64,000 nt of DNA from the NCBI RefSeq assembly GCF_001898315.1, contig NZ_MKTQ01000010.1, positions 222,678-286,677 of the forward strand, in the 5' to 3' direction. A program made the translations under genes and the position numbers. The stretch comes from Microbacterium sp. 70-16. GTDB taxonomy: Bacteria > Actinomycetota > Actinomycetes > Actinomycetales > Microbacteriaceae. This document shows positions 52,581 to 60,603 of this stretch, piece by piece. Under the pieces are notes generated by a model that ran no database searches, was not told where the DNA came from, and was given only the letters and a program-made list of their open reading frames with translations. Position 1 is the first letter of the stretch; each line of letters starts with the position of its first letter.

Positions 52581-54034
52581 CCGCCGTGGCGGCGATTGAC
52601 ACGCGGATGCCCCGCTCCGCGACGCGTTCCTGGGCGTGGCTGCGCGAGCGCGGCATGGGCGCGACGGTGCTCGTCGCCGGCATCTCGGCCGCGTTCGGCG
52701 TGCTGCTGCTGAGCGCGACGGGATACCTCGGCGCGTGGATCTCCGCCGACCCGTACGTCGGCGGCGGCGACACGGCCACGATCGTCATCGGCATCCTCAG
52801 CGTTCTGCTCATCGGCGTCGCGATCTACGTCGCGGCGATCGTGACCGCCAACACGTTCGCGACGATCGTCGCGGGGCGCACGCGCCGCATCGCTCTGTTG
52901 CGCCTGATCGGAGCGTCGGCCCGCTCGCAGCGCGCCGAGGTCGCCCGCCAGGGGCTCGTCGTCGGCGTCATCGGCGCCGTCGCGGGCCTCGTCGGCGGCA
53001 CCGCGGTCGCGGCGGTGCTGATGCGATGGGCGGATGCCGCGCTCGGCATCACGACCGACTACGCCGTGCTGCAGCCCGTCCTCCTCGTCCCCGCCGTCGC
53101 GGTCGCCCTCACGACCTGGATCGGCGCGTGGAGCGGCTCGCGGCGCGTGCTCACCGTCACGCCGTTGCAGGCGATCGCGGGCTCGGCGCCCCGGTCAGCC
53201 GGCGAGGCGACGGCGGGCCGCGCGCGCCCGATCGGGGCCATCAGCCTGTTCATCGCGGGCGGAGCGTTGCTTGTCCTCGGCATCCTCGTCGGACTCGTCA
53301 CCCCGCTCGGGGTGGTCGTCGCCTTCTTCGGCGGCATCCTGTCGTTCACCGGCCTCGCGCTCGGATCGGTGCTCATCATGCCGCGGCTGCTGCGCCTGAC
53401 GGGGCGCCTGTTCGGCCGCTCGGCGACCGCGCGTCTCGCGGCGCAGAACGCGCTGCGCTACCCGGAACGCTCGAGCCGCATGGCGATCGGAGTCGTGATG
53501 GGCGTGACCCTCGTCGTCATGTTCGCCGTCGCGACCGAGTCGACGAAGGCGCTCATGTCGGCCTCGGCGGGCGGCGCGCCGACGCCGGAGATAGGCAGCC
53601 TGCTCGACACGTTCGGCGCGATCATGATGGGCCTCGTCGCTGTCTCGGCCGTCATCGCGGGGGTCGGCCTGGTCAACCTCCTGACGATCGGCGTCGTGCA
53701 GCGCCGCCGCGAACTGGGCCTGCTGCGCGCGCTGGGTCTGACGTCGGCGCAGGTGCGCCGCGTGGTGCTGCTCGAGGCGGTGCACGTGACGATCACGGCG
53801 CTCGTGTTCGGACTCGTGCTCGGCACGCTGTACGGCTGGATCGCGGCGCAGTCGCTGTTCGGCTCGGTGCCAATTCCGCCGGAATGGACCTCGCCGACCT
53901 TCGTCGCGCCGGCCCTGCCGTGGCTGCCGATCGCGGTCGTGGTCGTGGCGACGGCTGTGCTCACGCTCGTCGCCGCCGTCGTCCCGACGCGCCTCGCGAC
54001 CCGCGTCACCGCCGTCGAGGCGCTCGCCGAGTAG
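52577..54034 (+). CDS. ABC transporter permease, FtsX type
   Basis: 485 aa, about eight helices. Two FtsX domains are recognisable: TFATIVAGRTRRIALLRLIGASARSQRAEV in the first and VVQRRRELGLLRALGLTSAQVRRVVLLEAVHVT in the second, each followed by hydrophobic helices. Unlike the permease at 3043 it has no large extracytoplasmic domain and a duplicated FtsX core. Coupled to the ATPase gene. Confidence 0.92.
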   Translation: MTAVAAIDTRMPRSATRSWAWLRERGMGATVLVAGISAAFGVLLLSATGYLGAWISADPYVGGGDTATIVIGILSVLLIGVAIYVAAIVTANTFATIVAGRTRRIALLRLIGASARSQRAEVARQGLVVGVIGAVAGLVGGTAVAAVLMRWADAALGITTDYAVLQPVLLVPAVAVALTTWIGAWSGSRRVLTVTPLQAIAGSAPRSAGEATAGRARPIGAISLFIAGGALLVLGILVGLVTPLGVVVAFFGGILSFTGLALGSVLIMPRLLRLTGRLFGRSATARLAAQNALRYPERSSRMAIGVVMGVTLVVMFAVATESTKALMSASAGGAPTPEIGSLLDTFGAIMMGLVAVSAVIAGVGLVNLLTIGVVQRRRELGLLRALGLTSAQVRRVVLLEAVHVTITALVFGLVLGTLYGWIAAQSLFGSVPIPPEWTSPTFVAPALPWLPIAVVVVATAVLTLVAAVVPTRLATRVTAVEALAE

Positions 54035-54050
54035 GCGGCGCGGCGCGCGC

Positions 54051-54593
54051 TCAGCCGGTCGGGGCGGATGCCTCGGCCGGCGCGTCGTCGTCGCCGGAGA
54101 GCTCCGGGTCGTACGCCCACGTCGGGGCGAGCGCGCGCAGCCGCGCACCGCGCCACTGCCACGTCGCCCACAGCACGGGCCACAGCGCGGGCGCGGCGGC
54201 TCCACCGATCACGAGACGCTCGCGCCACAGGGTCTTCGTCGGGTCGGCGGGCGCAGGCGAGACCGCCATCTGGTGGTCCCACACATCGAGCGCCGCGAGC
54301 GGGCCGGTCAGCGGGATGCCACTGTCGCGCAGCACGCGCACCGGCCCACGCGCGTCCTGGGTGTACCGCTCGCTCACGTGGATCAGCTGGTCGCCGAAGG
54401 GCACGGTGCCGCCGAGCGTGACGCGCACCGGCACGTCGGCGCCGGGCGCGAGCGTGGTGGGCAGCCCCGCGGCATCCATCGGCGTCAGCTGCATCAGCGG
54501 ACCGTAGAGCTCGGCGAGGGCGCGCGGTGAGTGCAGCGCGCGCCAGGCGGCGTCGGCGTCGCAGTCGAGCACGAGCTTCAGCAGGATCCGCAT
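54051..54593 (-). CDS. SRPBCC-like hypothetical protein
   Basis: 180 aa. MRILLKLVLDCDADAAWRALHSPRALAELYGPLMQLTPM has the entry pattern of START/SRPBCC ligand-binding folds, followed by alternating strands (VPVRVTLGGTVPFGDQLIHVSERY) and an amphipathic helix. The acidic tail (LSGDDDAPAEAS) is likely disordered. ATG 54593. It converges with the ABC permease gene. No partner or ligand is suggested by context. Confidence 0.75.
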   Translation of the reverse strand: MRILLKLVLDCDADAAWRALHSPRALAELYGPLMQLTPMDAAGLPTTLAPGADVPVRVTLGGTVPFGDQLIHVSERYTQDARGPVRVLRDSGIPLTGPLAALDVWDHQMAVSPAPADPTKTLWRERLVIGGAAAPALWPVLWATWQWRGARLRALAPTWAYDPELSGDDDAPAEASAPTG

Positions 54594-54631
54594 GCGCCTA
54601 GTCTCGCATCGCAGATTCTTGCGTGCGACCA

Positions 54632-54660
54632 TTCGATTTCTCGGTGTTTGCCGCTACCAT
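54632..54660 (+). promoter_or_regulatory. Promoter of the GH3 gene
   Basis: TTCGAT (54632-54637), 17-bp spacer, TACCAT (54655-54660). The -10 runs into the CebR-type operator, so repressor binding would block the polymerase. Confidence 0.55.
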
Positions 54661-54673
54661 GGGAGCGCTCCCA
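54660..54673. promoter_or_regulatory. CebR/CelR operator box
   Basis: TGGGAGCGCTCCCA, a perfect 14-bp palindrome identical to the established box of the LacI-family cello-oligosaccharide repressors CebR (Streptomyces) and CelR (Thermobifida). It starts at the last base of the -10 and lies 30 bp before ATG 54704. No LacI-type repressor gene of this kind is in the window. Confidence 0.88.
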
Positions 54674-54703
54674 CAGTCGTTTCGATCCACGAGGTACCAC
54701 CCC

Positions 54704-57178
54704 ATGCCCCAGCCCGCCGCCATCGAATCCGGCGACCGCTCGCACGCGCTGCAGCCGGTCGAGTCCGTCGCGCAGATCTCGGTGCTGCTGCAAGACACCG
54801 ACCCGACGTTGGACCCTGCGCTCGCGGCATCCGCGCGCACGGCCGCCGGTGAAGGCGTCGTGCTGTTGCGCAACGAGGGCGTGCTGCCGCTGCCTGCGGC
54901 GGATGCCGGCGCGGTCGCCGTCTTCGGACGCGTGCAGATCGACTGGTTCGCGGTCGGCTACGGTTCGGGCGGTGACGTCAAGGTGCCGTACGTGTGGAAC
55001 CTGGTCGCGGGCCTGCGTGACGCGGGCGTCGCCGTCGATGAAGAGCTCGCGACCGTCTACCGTGAGTGGAGCGCCGCCAACCGGCCGAGCCTCGACGGCA
55101 CCTGGGGCACGTGGCCGCACCACTTCGCCGAGATGCCGCTCGATCCGGCCCTCGCCGTTGCGGCTGCGACTCGGGCTGATACCGCTGTCGTCGTGATCGG
55201 TCGCGCGGCCGGCGAGGCGCGCGAGAGCATCCTCGAGCCGGGCAGCTACTACCTCACGGGCGACGAGCGGGCGATGCTCGACGCCGTCACGGCCGCGTTC
55301 GAGAAGGTCGCCGTCGTGCTCGACGCCGGCAACGTCATGGACCTCGGCTGGCTCGAAGAGTACGGCGACCGCATCGGCGCCGTGCTCTACGCGTGGCAGG
55401 GCGGCATGGAGGGCGGCCGCGCCGTCGCCGGCGTGCTCGCGGGTGAGACCGCCCCGAGCGGGCGGCTCACCGACACGATCGCGCGCAGCTACGCCGACTA
55501 TCCCAGCGCGCCGAACTTCGGCGACCCGCTCGTCGGCGTCTACGCCGAGGACGTCTTCGTCGGCTACCGCTACTTCGAGACCTTCGCGCCCGAGCGCGTG
55601 CTGTTCCCGTTCGGCTTCGGCCTCGGGTACACGACGTTCGCCATCGACGTCGTGGAACAGACGACGGATGCCGGTGTCTTCCGCGCCGTCGTCGAGGTGC
55701 GCAACACCGGGGCGGTCCACGCGGGCAAGGAGGTCGTGCAGGTCTACGTGGGTGCGCCGGTCGACGCTCGCTTGTCGCAGCCGGTCAAGCGCCTCGCCGC
55801 GTTCGCGAAGACGGGCGAGCTCGCGCCGGGCCAGTCGCAGCGGCTCGAGCTCACGTTCGACCTCGCCGACTTCGCGTCGTACGACGACTCCGGCGTGACG
55901 GGGCACCGCAGCGCCTACGTCCTCGAGCCGGGGGAGTACCCCGTGTTCCTCGGCACCGACGTGCGCCGGGCGACGCAGGTCGCGGCATTCGACGTGGCCG
56001 AGCTGCAGGTCGTGCGGCAGCTGACGGAGGCATCCGCGGCATCCCCTCTCGTGCCCTTCGACCGGATGATCGTCACCCGTGGCGCCGATGGTCGCGCTGT
56101 CGTCGGCTGGGAGGCCGTGCCGACCGCGACCGTCGACCGCGCGACGCGCGTGCTCGCGGAGCTGCCGGCGGAGCTTGAGCCGACCGGCTACCGGGGCATC
56201 CGTCTGGATGATGTCGCGTCGGGTGCGGCGACCCTCGACGCGTTCGTCGCGCAGCTGTCCGATGCGGAACTTGCGCTGCTCGCCCGCGGCGACGTCACGA
56301 TGCACAGCCCGCTGGGAGCGCCCGGCAACGCGGGCGTGCTCGGCGGGGTCTCGCCGTCGCTGCGCGACAAGGGTGTGCGGCCGATCACGACGACCGACGG
56401 GCCGAGCGGGATCCGGCTCGCGGCGTACGCGTCGCTGCTGCCGTCCGGGACGGCGCTTGCCTCGACGTGGAACCCCGCGCTCGTGCAGGAGCTCGCCGCG
56501 CTGCACGGCCAGGAGATGGTGCGCAAGGGGTCGGATGTGCTGCTGAGTCCCGGCATGAACATCCACCGCGACCCGCTGTGCGGGCGCAACTTCGAGTACT
56601 TCTCCGAAGATCCGCTGGTCACCGGCCGGATCGGCGGCGCGGTCGTGCGTGGCGTGCAGTCGGCGGGCGTCTCGGCGTGCCCGAAGCACTTCGCGGCGAA
56701 CAACCAGGAGACCAACCGCACGCGGCACGACTCGCGCGTGTCCGAGCGGGCGCTGCGCGAGATCTACCTGCGCGGGTTCGAACTGTGCGTGCGCGAGGCG
56801 GCGCCGCGGGCGATCATGACGTCGTACAACAAGATCAACGGCGTGTGGGCGCACTACAACTACGACCTGGTGACCGTGATCCTGCGCGGCGAGTGGGGCT
56901 ATCAGGGCGCCGTCATGACCGACTGGTGGATGGAGGACGCCGTCGACCCGGATTTCCCCGCGCTGTCCGACAACGCGTACCGCGTGCGCGCGCAGGTCGA
57001 CGTGCTCATGCCGGGCGGCGTGAAGACGGATGCCGGGCCGCAGGCCTACGCCGACGACACGATCCTCGAGTCGCTCGCCCGCGACGGCGGCCTGACCCGC
57101 GGCGAACTGCAGCGCGGCGCCCGCAACGTGCTGGGGCTCGTGCTCGCCCTCGCCCCGGTGGTCGACGCGCGGGGGTGA
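54704..57178 (+). CDS. GH3 beta-glucosidase with permuted domain order
   Basis: 824-aa cytosolic glycosidase. The GH3 C-terminal domain comes first (about 50-260: EGVVLLRNEGVLPLP, AGNVMDLGWLEEYGDRIGAVLYAWQGG), then a fibronectin-like domain (VRNTGAVHAGKEVVQVYVGAP), then the GH3 barrel (TTTDGPSGIRL, SPGMNIHRDPLCGRNFEYFSEDP, CPKHFAANNQETNR). Nucleophile Asp740 is in VMTDWW. The order C-Fn3-N is permuted, as in some Ruminococcus and Butyrivibrio beta-glucosidases. The CebR box suggests induction by cellobiose and a role in cleaving imported cello-oligosaccharides. ATG 54704 follows GAGG. Confidence 0.94.
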   Translation: MPQPAAIESGDRSHALQPVESVAQISVLLQDTDPTLDPALAASARTAAGEGVVLLRNEGVLPLPAADAGAVAVFGRVQIDWFAVGYGSGGDVKVPYVWNLVAGLRDAGVAVDEELATVYREWSAANRPSLDGTWGTWPHHFAEMPLDPALAVAAATRADTAVVVIGRAAGEARESILEPGSYYLTGDERAMLDAVTAAFEKVAVVLDAGNVMDLGWLEEYGDRIGAVLYAWQGGMEGGRAVAGVLAGETAPSGRLTDTIARSYADYPSAPNFGDPLVGVYAEDVFVGYRYFETFAPERVLFPFGFGLGYTTFAIDVVEQTTDAGVFRAVVEVRNTGAVHAGKEVVQVYVGAPVDARLSQPVKRLAAFAKTGELAPGQSQRLELTFDLADFASYDDSGVTGHRSAYVLEPGEYPVFLGTDVRRATQVAAFDVAELQVVRQLTEASAASPLVPFDRMIVTRGADGRAVVGWEAVPTATVDRATRVLAELPAELEPTGYRGIRLDDVASGAATLDAFVAQLSDAELALLARGDVTMHSPLGAPGNAGVLGGVSPSLRDKGVRPITTTDGPSGIRLAAYASLLPSGTALASTWNPALVQELAALHGQEMVRKGSDVLLSPGMNIHRDPLCGRNFEYFSEDPLVTGRIGGAVVRGVQSAGVSACPKHFAANNQETNRTRHDSRVSERALREIYLRGFELCVREAAPRAIMTSYNKINGVWAHYNYDLVTVILRGEWGYQGAVMTDWWMEDAVDPDFPALSDNAYRVRAQVDVLMPGGVKTDAGPQAYADDTILESLARDGGLTRGELQRGARNVLGLVLALAPVVDARG

Positions 57179-57245
57179 GGCCGGGCGGGCGCTCGGGGCG
57201 GGGCCGCGTGCGCCGCGCACCGGCGGCTCGTCGCCCGGCCGTCCG

Positions 57246-57321
57246 AACTGCAAGGGTTCGCGCGCGACACGCCCGCCCGTGCGACGCCGGCGCGGCGTGT
57301 CGCGGCTGAGGCCTTGCAGTT
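57246..57321. repeat. Nested palindrome AACTGCAAGG
   Basis: Outer arms AACTGCAAGG (57246-57255) and CCTTGCAGTT (57312-57321) enclose inner arms CGCGACACG (57263-57271) and CGTGTCGCG (57296-57304). Same bookend plan, separate arm family. Confidence 0.8.
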
Positions 57322-57432
57322 GCGTTTGTGGCGCGTCCGCCGCTGGCGCCCCGCGGCTCATCCGTCGCTCCCGCGGCCCGGCCTCCCGCGGCACCGCCAC
57401 ACCCGTGGCCTGCTGCCCACCGGCGGCCCGCG

Positions 57433-57532
57433 CCGCAATAACTCAGGAGTGGCGCACCCCGCGGCGCCCGCCACCCCCGGAGTCTCGCGGGAGCGCGGCG
57501 GCGCGGGCATCGGAGTTCCTGAGTTATTGCGG
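57433..57532. repeat. ATAACTCAGG bookend palindrome, tandem copy 1
   Basis: Arms CCGCAATAACTCAGGA (57433-57448) and exact complement (57517-57532). Arms and core are identical to copy 2, 172 bp away. Confidence 0.93.
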
Positions 57533-57605
57533 CGGCTCGGCCCCCCCGGCGCACGGGCTGACCCGCGGGTCTGCCTCCCGCGGCGCTACGCCGCCCGAGG
57601 CCCCG

Positions 57606-57704
57606 CGCAATAACTCAGGAGTGGCGCACCCCGCGGCGCCCGCCACCCCCGGAGTCTCGCGGGAGCGCGGCGGCGCGGGCATCGGAGTTCCTGAGTTATT
57701 GCGG
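57606..57704. repeat. ATAACTCAGG bookend palindrome, tandem copy 2
   Basis: Arm GCAATAACTCAGGA from 57607, right arm 57689-57704. Identical to copy 1 through the whole core, so the duplication is recent or maintained by conversion; other copies in the window have unrelated cores. Confidence 0.93.
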
Positions 57705-57726
57705 CGGGCCGGCCGCGACCGCCGCC

Positions 57727-57732
57727 TACGCT
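57727..57732 (+). promoter_or_regulatory. Leaderless -10 (TACGCT) of the ComB-like gene
   Basis: TACGCT, 6-nt spacer, GTG 57739; begins 22 bp after the second bookend element. Confidence 0.55.
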
Positions 57733-57738
57733 GGAGCG

Positions 57739-58383
57739 GTGAGCACGCCGTTCGACCAGTCCCGCTACCAGATCCGCTTCGAGTGGGGCGTCGACGGACT
57801 CGACCGGCTCGCGGCGTCCGACATCGTCGTCGTGGTCGATGTGCTGCGCTTCAGCTCGACCGTCGCCGACCGCGTCGCGGCAGGTGAGCGGGTGCCACTG
57901 GATGCCGCGGCCCATGCCGGCTCCCTGAATGGTGCGCGCGTCGCAGCCCACGCGGCGGCCGCCCCGCATGCGCCCGTCGTTCTGCTCGGATGCCTGCGCA
58001 ACGCGTCCGCTGTTGCTCGCGAGGTGCTCGCCGAGCAGACCCGCCGCGCGGCGCGGACGAGCGTCGCGGTCATCGCCGCCGGGGAACTCACGGGGCGCGA
58101 GCCCGGCGCGCCGCTGCGGTTCGCTGTCGAAGACCTGCTCGGCGCGGGCGCCGTCATCGACGCGATCGGTGCGCTCGGGCTCGACCACACGTCGCCCGAG
58201 GCTGCGGCCGCGTGCGAGGCGCACCGCGGCCTCGCCCGCGCGACCCGGCACCTGCTGACCTCGAGCGGGTCGGGTCAGGAGCTCCTTGCCAGCGACCTGC
58301 GCGACGAGACCCTCCACGCCGCGCAACTGGACGCCGTGGCATCCGTACCGGTCCTGCGCGACGGCGCCTTCGTCGCGGCCTGA
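57739..58383 (+). CDS. 2-phosphosulfolactate phosphatase (ComB) family protein
   Basis: 214 aa. VVVVDVLRFSSTVADRVAAGERVPL and LLGCLRNASAVARE match ComB strands that form the phosphosulfolactate/magnesium site, and VIAAGELTGREPGAPLRFAVEDLLGAGAVIDAI is the conserved C-terminal block (usual form AAGExW...RFAxEDLxxAGxI). True ComB acts in coenzyme M synthesis, which actinobacteria lack, so this bacterial paralogue probably acts on another phosphoester. Leaderless GTG start. Confidence 0.85.
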   Translation: MSTPFDQSRYQIRFEWGVDGLDRLAASDIVVVVDVLRFSSTVADRVAAGERVPLDAAAHAGSLNGARVAAHAAAAPHAPVVLLGCLRNASAVAREVLAEQTRRAARTSVAVIAAGELTGREPGAPLRFAVEDLLGAGAVIDAIGALGLDHTSPEAAAACEAHRGLARATRHLLTSSGSGQELLASDLRDETLHAAQLDAVASVPVLRDGAFVAA

Positions 58384-58392
58384 CCCGCCGCC

Positions 58393-58887
58393 CTACTCGC
58401 CGCGCGGGGTCATCGCCGCGAGGCGGGTCGCGGGGGTGATCTCGCGGCGCGTCCACGTGAACAGGAAGCGCTCGTCGAAGCGCCGCGAGCACTTCGCACA
58501 CGACGTCGCCCGCGTGGTCTTGCGATGCCGGTAAGCGACGTGCCCGGCCGGACATACGCCGACCCACGGCGCGAGCTCGGTCGCTGTCTCGCCGTGGTGG
58601 GTCACTCCACCCGTATAGCCGAGGCCGCGCGCCGTGCGCTTCCACACCGCGCCGTGGCCGGCTCGCGCGCCCGCGAGCGCGTGCGCGATCTCGTGCAGCA
58701 GCGTCTGGCGGTTGGTCTCGTCGTCGTACCGCGCCGACAGATAGCGCGACAGCGTGACGCGCTGCCGCGTGTAGTCGCAGGCTCCCGCCCGCCGCTTCGC
58801 GTTGTCGAACGCGAAGGTCCACGACGGGTCGAGGTGCGTCGCGATGAGCGCTTCCGCCTCGCGCCGCACGGCCAGCAGATCAGACAT
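58393..58887 (-). CDS. SprT-like zinc metalloprotease domain protein
   Basis: 164 aa. Zincin motif HEIAHAL within RQTLLHEIAHALAGARAGHGAVWK, with the downstream third-ligand His in the same segment, and a C-terminal zinc ribbon with CPAGH...CAKC. Eukaryotic relatives (Spartan) remove DNA-protein crosslinks; the role of short bacterial SprT-like proteins is uncertain. ATG 58887 has no ribosome site, and a leaderless nine-codon frame from 58906 overlaps it, so initiation may depend on coupling. Confidence 0.88.
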   Translation of the reverse strand: MSDLLAVRREAEALIATHLDPSWTFAFDNAKRRAGACDYTRQRVTLSRYLSARYDDETNRQTLLHEIAHALAGARAGHGAVWKRTARGLGYTGGVTHHGETATELAPWVGVCPAGHVAYRHRKTTRATSCAKCSRRFDERFLFTWTRREITPATRLAAMTPRGE

Positions 58888-58906
58888 CGGAGACTCGTTC
58901 GGTCAT
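58880..58906 (-). CDS. Possible leaderless upstream ORF of the SprT-like gene
   Basis: ATG 58906 lies exactly 7 nt from TAACCT (58914-58919). The frame reads MTERVSDV and stops at 58880, overlapping the SprT ATG by 8 nt in another phase. Terminating ribosomes could restart at 58887. Confidence 0.35.
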   Translation of the reverse strand: MTERVSDV

Positions 58907-58936
58907 GCCCGACAGGTTAGAACGAACCTGCGACAC

Positions 58937-59464
58937 TCAGCTGGCAACCGCGGCGCCCGTGCGCCGTCGCTCGGCCGCCTCGATCGCCAGGAGCGTCGAC
59001 TCGAGCTGGTCCTCGGGCGCGCCGGCCTCTTGTCGCAGGAACAGCGACCGCTTGAAATCGGCCCGCGCGTTGACGTAGTCACCCGCGTCGTAGAGCACCT
59101 TGCCGCGGTGCTGATACGCGAACGCCCCGAGCGCCGCCCACTTCTGCCCGTCCGCTTCTTCGGCACAGGTCGTGAGCTCCTGAACGGCGGCGTCGTACGA
59201 GCCGCGCATCTGCAGCACCGTCGCGTGGAGCACCCGCGCGCGTAGCAGGTCCTTGCGGGTCCCGCCCATGCGCGCCACGCGCACCGACTGCTCCGAGACG
59301 ACGAGCGCGTCGTCGAGCTTGTCGAGGACCTTCAGCAGCCACACCCGCTCGAGCAGTGCCTGCAGCGAGCGCTGGTCGCCGAGATCGGCGAGCCGCTCGC
59401 GGCACTGGGCGACGTCGACGATCTCGCGGAGAGTCTGCGGATCGTATCCCTGGATGTAGCTCAT
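58937..59464 (-). CDS. TPR-like protein of unknown role
   Basis: 175 aa, all helical. DDALVVSEQSVRVARMGGTRKDLLRARVLHATVLQMRGSYDAAVQELTTCAEEADGQKWAALGAFAYQHRGKVLYDAGDYVNARADFKRSLFLRQEAGAPEDQLESTLLAIEAA reads as three to four tetratricopeptide units. No signal or catalytic domain. ATG 59464 (MSYIQGYDP) is 6 nt from AAAGGGG; ATG 59470 touches that site. Probably a scaffold; partner unknown. Confidence 0.82.
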   Translation of the reverse strand: MSYIQGYDPQTLREIVDVAQCRERLADLGDQRSLQALLERVWLLKVLDKLDDALVVSEQSVRVARMGGTRKDLLRARVLHATVLQMRGSYDAAVQELTTCAEEADGQKWAALGAFAYQHRGKVLYDAGDYVNARADFKRSLFLRQEAGAPEDQLESTLLAIEAAERRRTGAAVAS

Positions 59465-59573
59465 CGTCATCCCCTTTCGTGCGCGGGAGGTTCGCCTGTC
59501 CAGTGTCGCCCGGCTCCTCAGCCATCCGCCGACCCGGCCCGGCGTGCCGCCGAGACCATACGAAAGTCGGAGG

Positions 59574-60434
59574 TCAGCGCTCGAAGATGGATGCCGAGGG
59601 CTTCGGCGACGGGGTCGCGTCGGCATCCGTCATGATCGCCGCCGACCGCACGAACTCGTCGATCTCGTCGCCCTGCGCGACCTTCGCGGGGTGCGGTCCG
59701 GCGGCCATCAGGCGCGGCAGCCACTCGACGGGGAGGGGCGAGGCGGATGCCGCGATGACGAGATTCCCGAACCGGCGGCCCTTCAGCGTCTGCACCTCGG
59801 CGAGCACGATCGTCTCGGGCAGCACGGCGCGCACGGTCGCGACCTGGCGGCGCGCGAAGGCGAGCCCCGCGCCGTCGGCGACGTTGACCAGCAGCACGCC
59901 GCCGGGAGCGAGCAGCCCCGCGAGCACGCGGTAGTACTCGACCGTCGTCAGATGGGCGGGGGTCTGCGCGCCGGCGAAGACGTCCGAGACCACGAGGTCG
60001 GCGGCGCCCTGGAGCCCCGCCGGCAGCTTACTCGCGACCGCGCGGGCGTCGCCGATGCGCACGCGCAGCTGCGCCCAGCGCGGCAGGGGCAGCTGCTCGC
60101 GCACGAGGTCGATGAGCGCCTGCTCGAGCTCGATGACCTGCTGGCGCGAGCCGGGACGCGTGTGCTCGACATAGCGGGGGAGCGTCAGCGCGCCGCCGCC
60201 GAGGTGGATCGCGGTCAGGGGCTGTCCGGGCATCCGCAGCCGGTCGATGACGGCGGCCATGCGTCCGACGTACTCGAAGTGCAGGTGCGTCGGGTCTTCG
60301 AGGTCGACGTGCGACTGCGGCGTGCCGTCGACTTCGAGCTCGTAGCCGCCGGCGAACCGACTCGGTGTGACCGAAGCCATGCTGCCGTCGGACAGGCGCA
60401 CCTGCGCCGGCTTCTCGACGTGTGCGCGGGCCAT
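59574..60434 (-). CDS. Spermidine-synthase-like methyltransferase-fold protein
   Basis: 286 aa with the spermidine synthase/SAM-dependent Rossmann fold: HLHFEYVGRMAAVIDRL, AIHLGGGALTLPRYVEHTRPGSRQQVIELEQALIDL, VRIGDARAV, DLVVSDVFAGAQTPAHLTTVEYY and LLVNVADGAGLAFARRQVATVRAVLP. GGGALTLPRY corresponds to the GGGDG loop of real SpeE, and the catalytic Asp region is replaced by SDVFAG, so aminopropyl transfer is unproven. TAGCCT (60441-60446) lies 6 nt before ATG 60434. Confidence 0.88.
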   Translation of the reverse strand: MARAHVEKPAQVRLSDGSMASVTPSRFAGGYELEVDGTPQSHVDLEDPTHLHFEYVGRMAAVIDRLRMPGQPLTAIHLGGGALTLPRYVEHTRPGSRQQVIELEQALIDLVREQLPLPRWAQLRVRIGDARAVASKLPAGLQGAADLVVSDVFAGAQTPAHLTTVEYYRVLAGLLAPGGVLLVNVADGAGLAFARRQVATVRAVLPETIVLAEVQTLKGRRFGNLVIAASASPLPVEWLPRLMAAGPHPAKVAQGDEIDEFVRSAAIMTDADATPSPKPSASIFER

Positions 60435-60440
60435 GCTCTC

Positions 60441-60446
60441 AGGCTA
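60441..60446 (-). promoter_or_regulatory. Leaderless -10 (TAGCCT) of the SpeE-like gene
   Basis: TAGCCT on the minus strand with a 6-nt spacer to the ATG at 60434. Confidence 0.55.
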
Positions 60447-60493
60447 CCGGGGTCGGCGGGGTGGCCGCCGGGGCGGGTGGCGGTGGGCGGGCT

Positions 60494-60592
60494 GTTCGCA
60501 ATTCAGTCTCCGCGCCGCGGCGCGGCGGCGGCAGCCGCGGAATTGCGCGGGCGGCGGGCGCGCCGGGGTGAGTCCCAGACTGAATTGCGAAC
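60494..60592. repeat. Bookend palindrome AATTCAGTCT, unit A
   Basis: GTTCGCAATTCAGTCT (60494-60509) and its perfect complement (60577-60592). First half of a composite element repeated 255 bp on. Confidence 0.92.
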
Positions 60593-60603
60593 GGTGGGTG
60601 GAC

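Larger units (their letters stand above)
57179..57738. other. 560-bp repeat-rich gap, no gene
   Basis: Between the GH3 and ComB-like genes. It holds one nested palindrome (57246-57321) and two identical bookend elements (57433-57532, 57606-57704), separated by GC-rich filler. All long frames here are Arg/Ala/Pro rich and cross repeat arms, so I call none. Confidence 0.85.

Noticed and set aside
57279-57887. Frames running through the bookend elements (peptides with ITQE and SYCG)
   Set aside because: The same peptides appear wherever the arms are translated, in several unrelated frames; they come from the repeat DNA and not from a gene.
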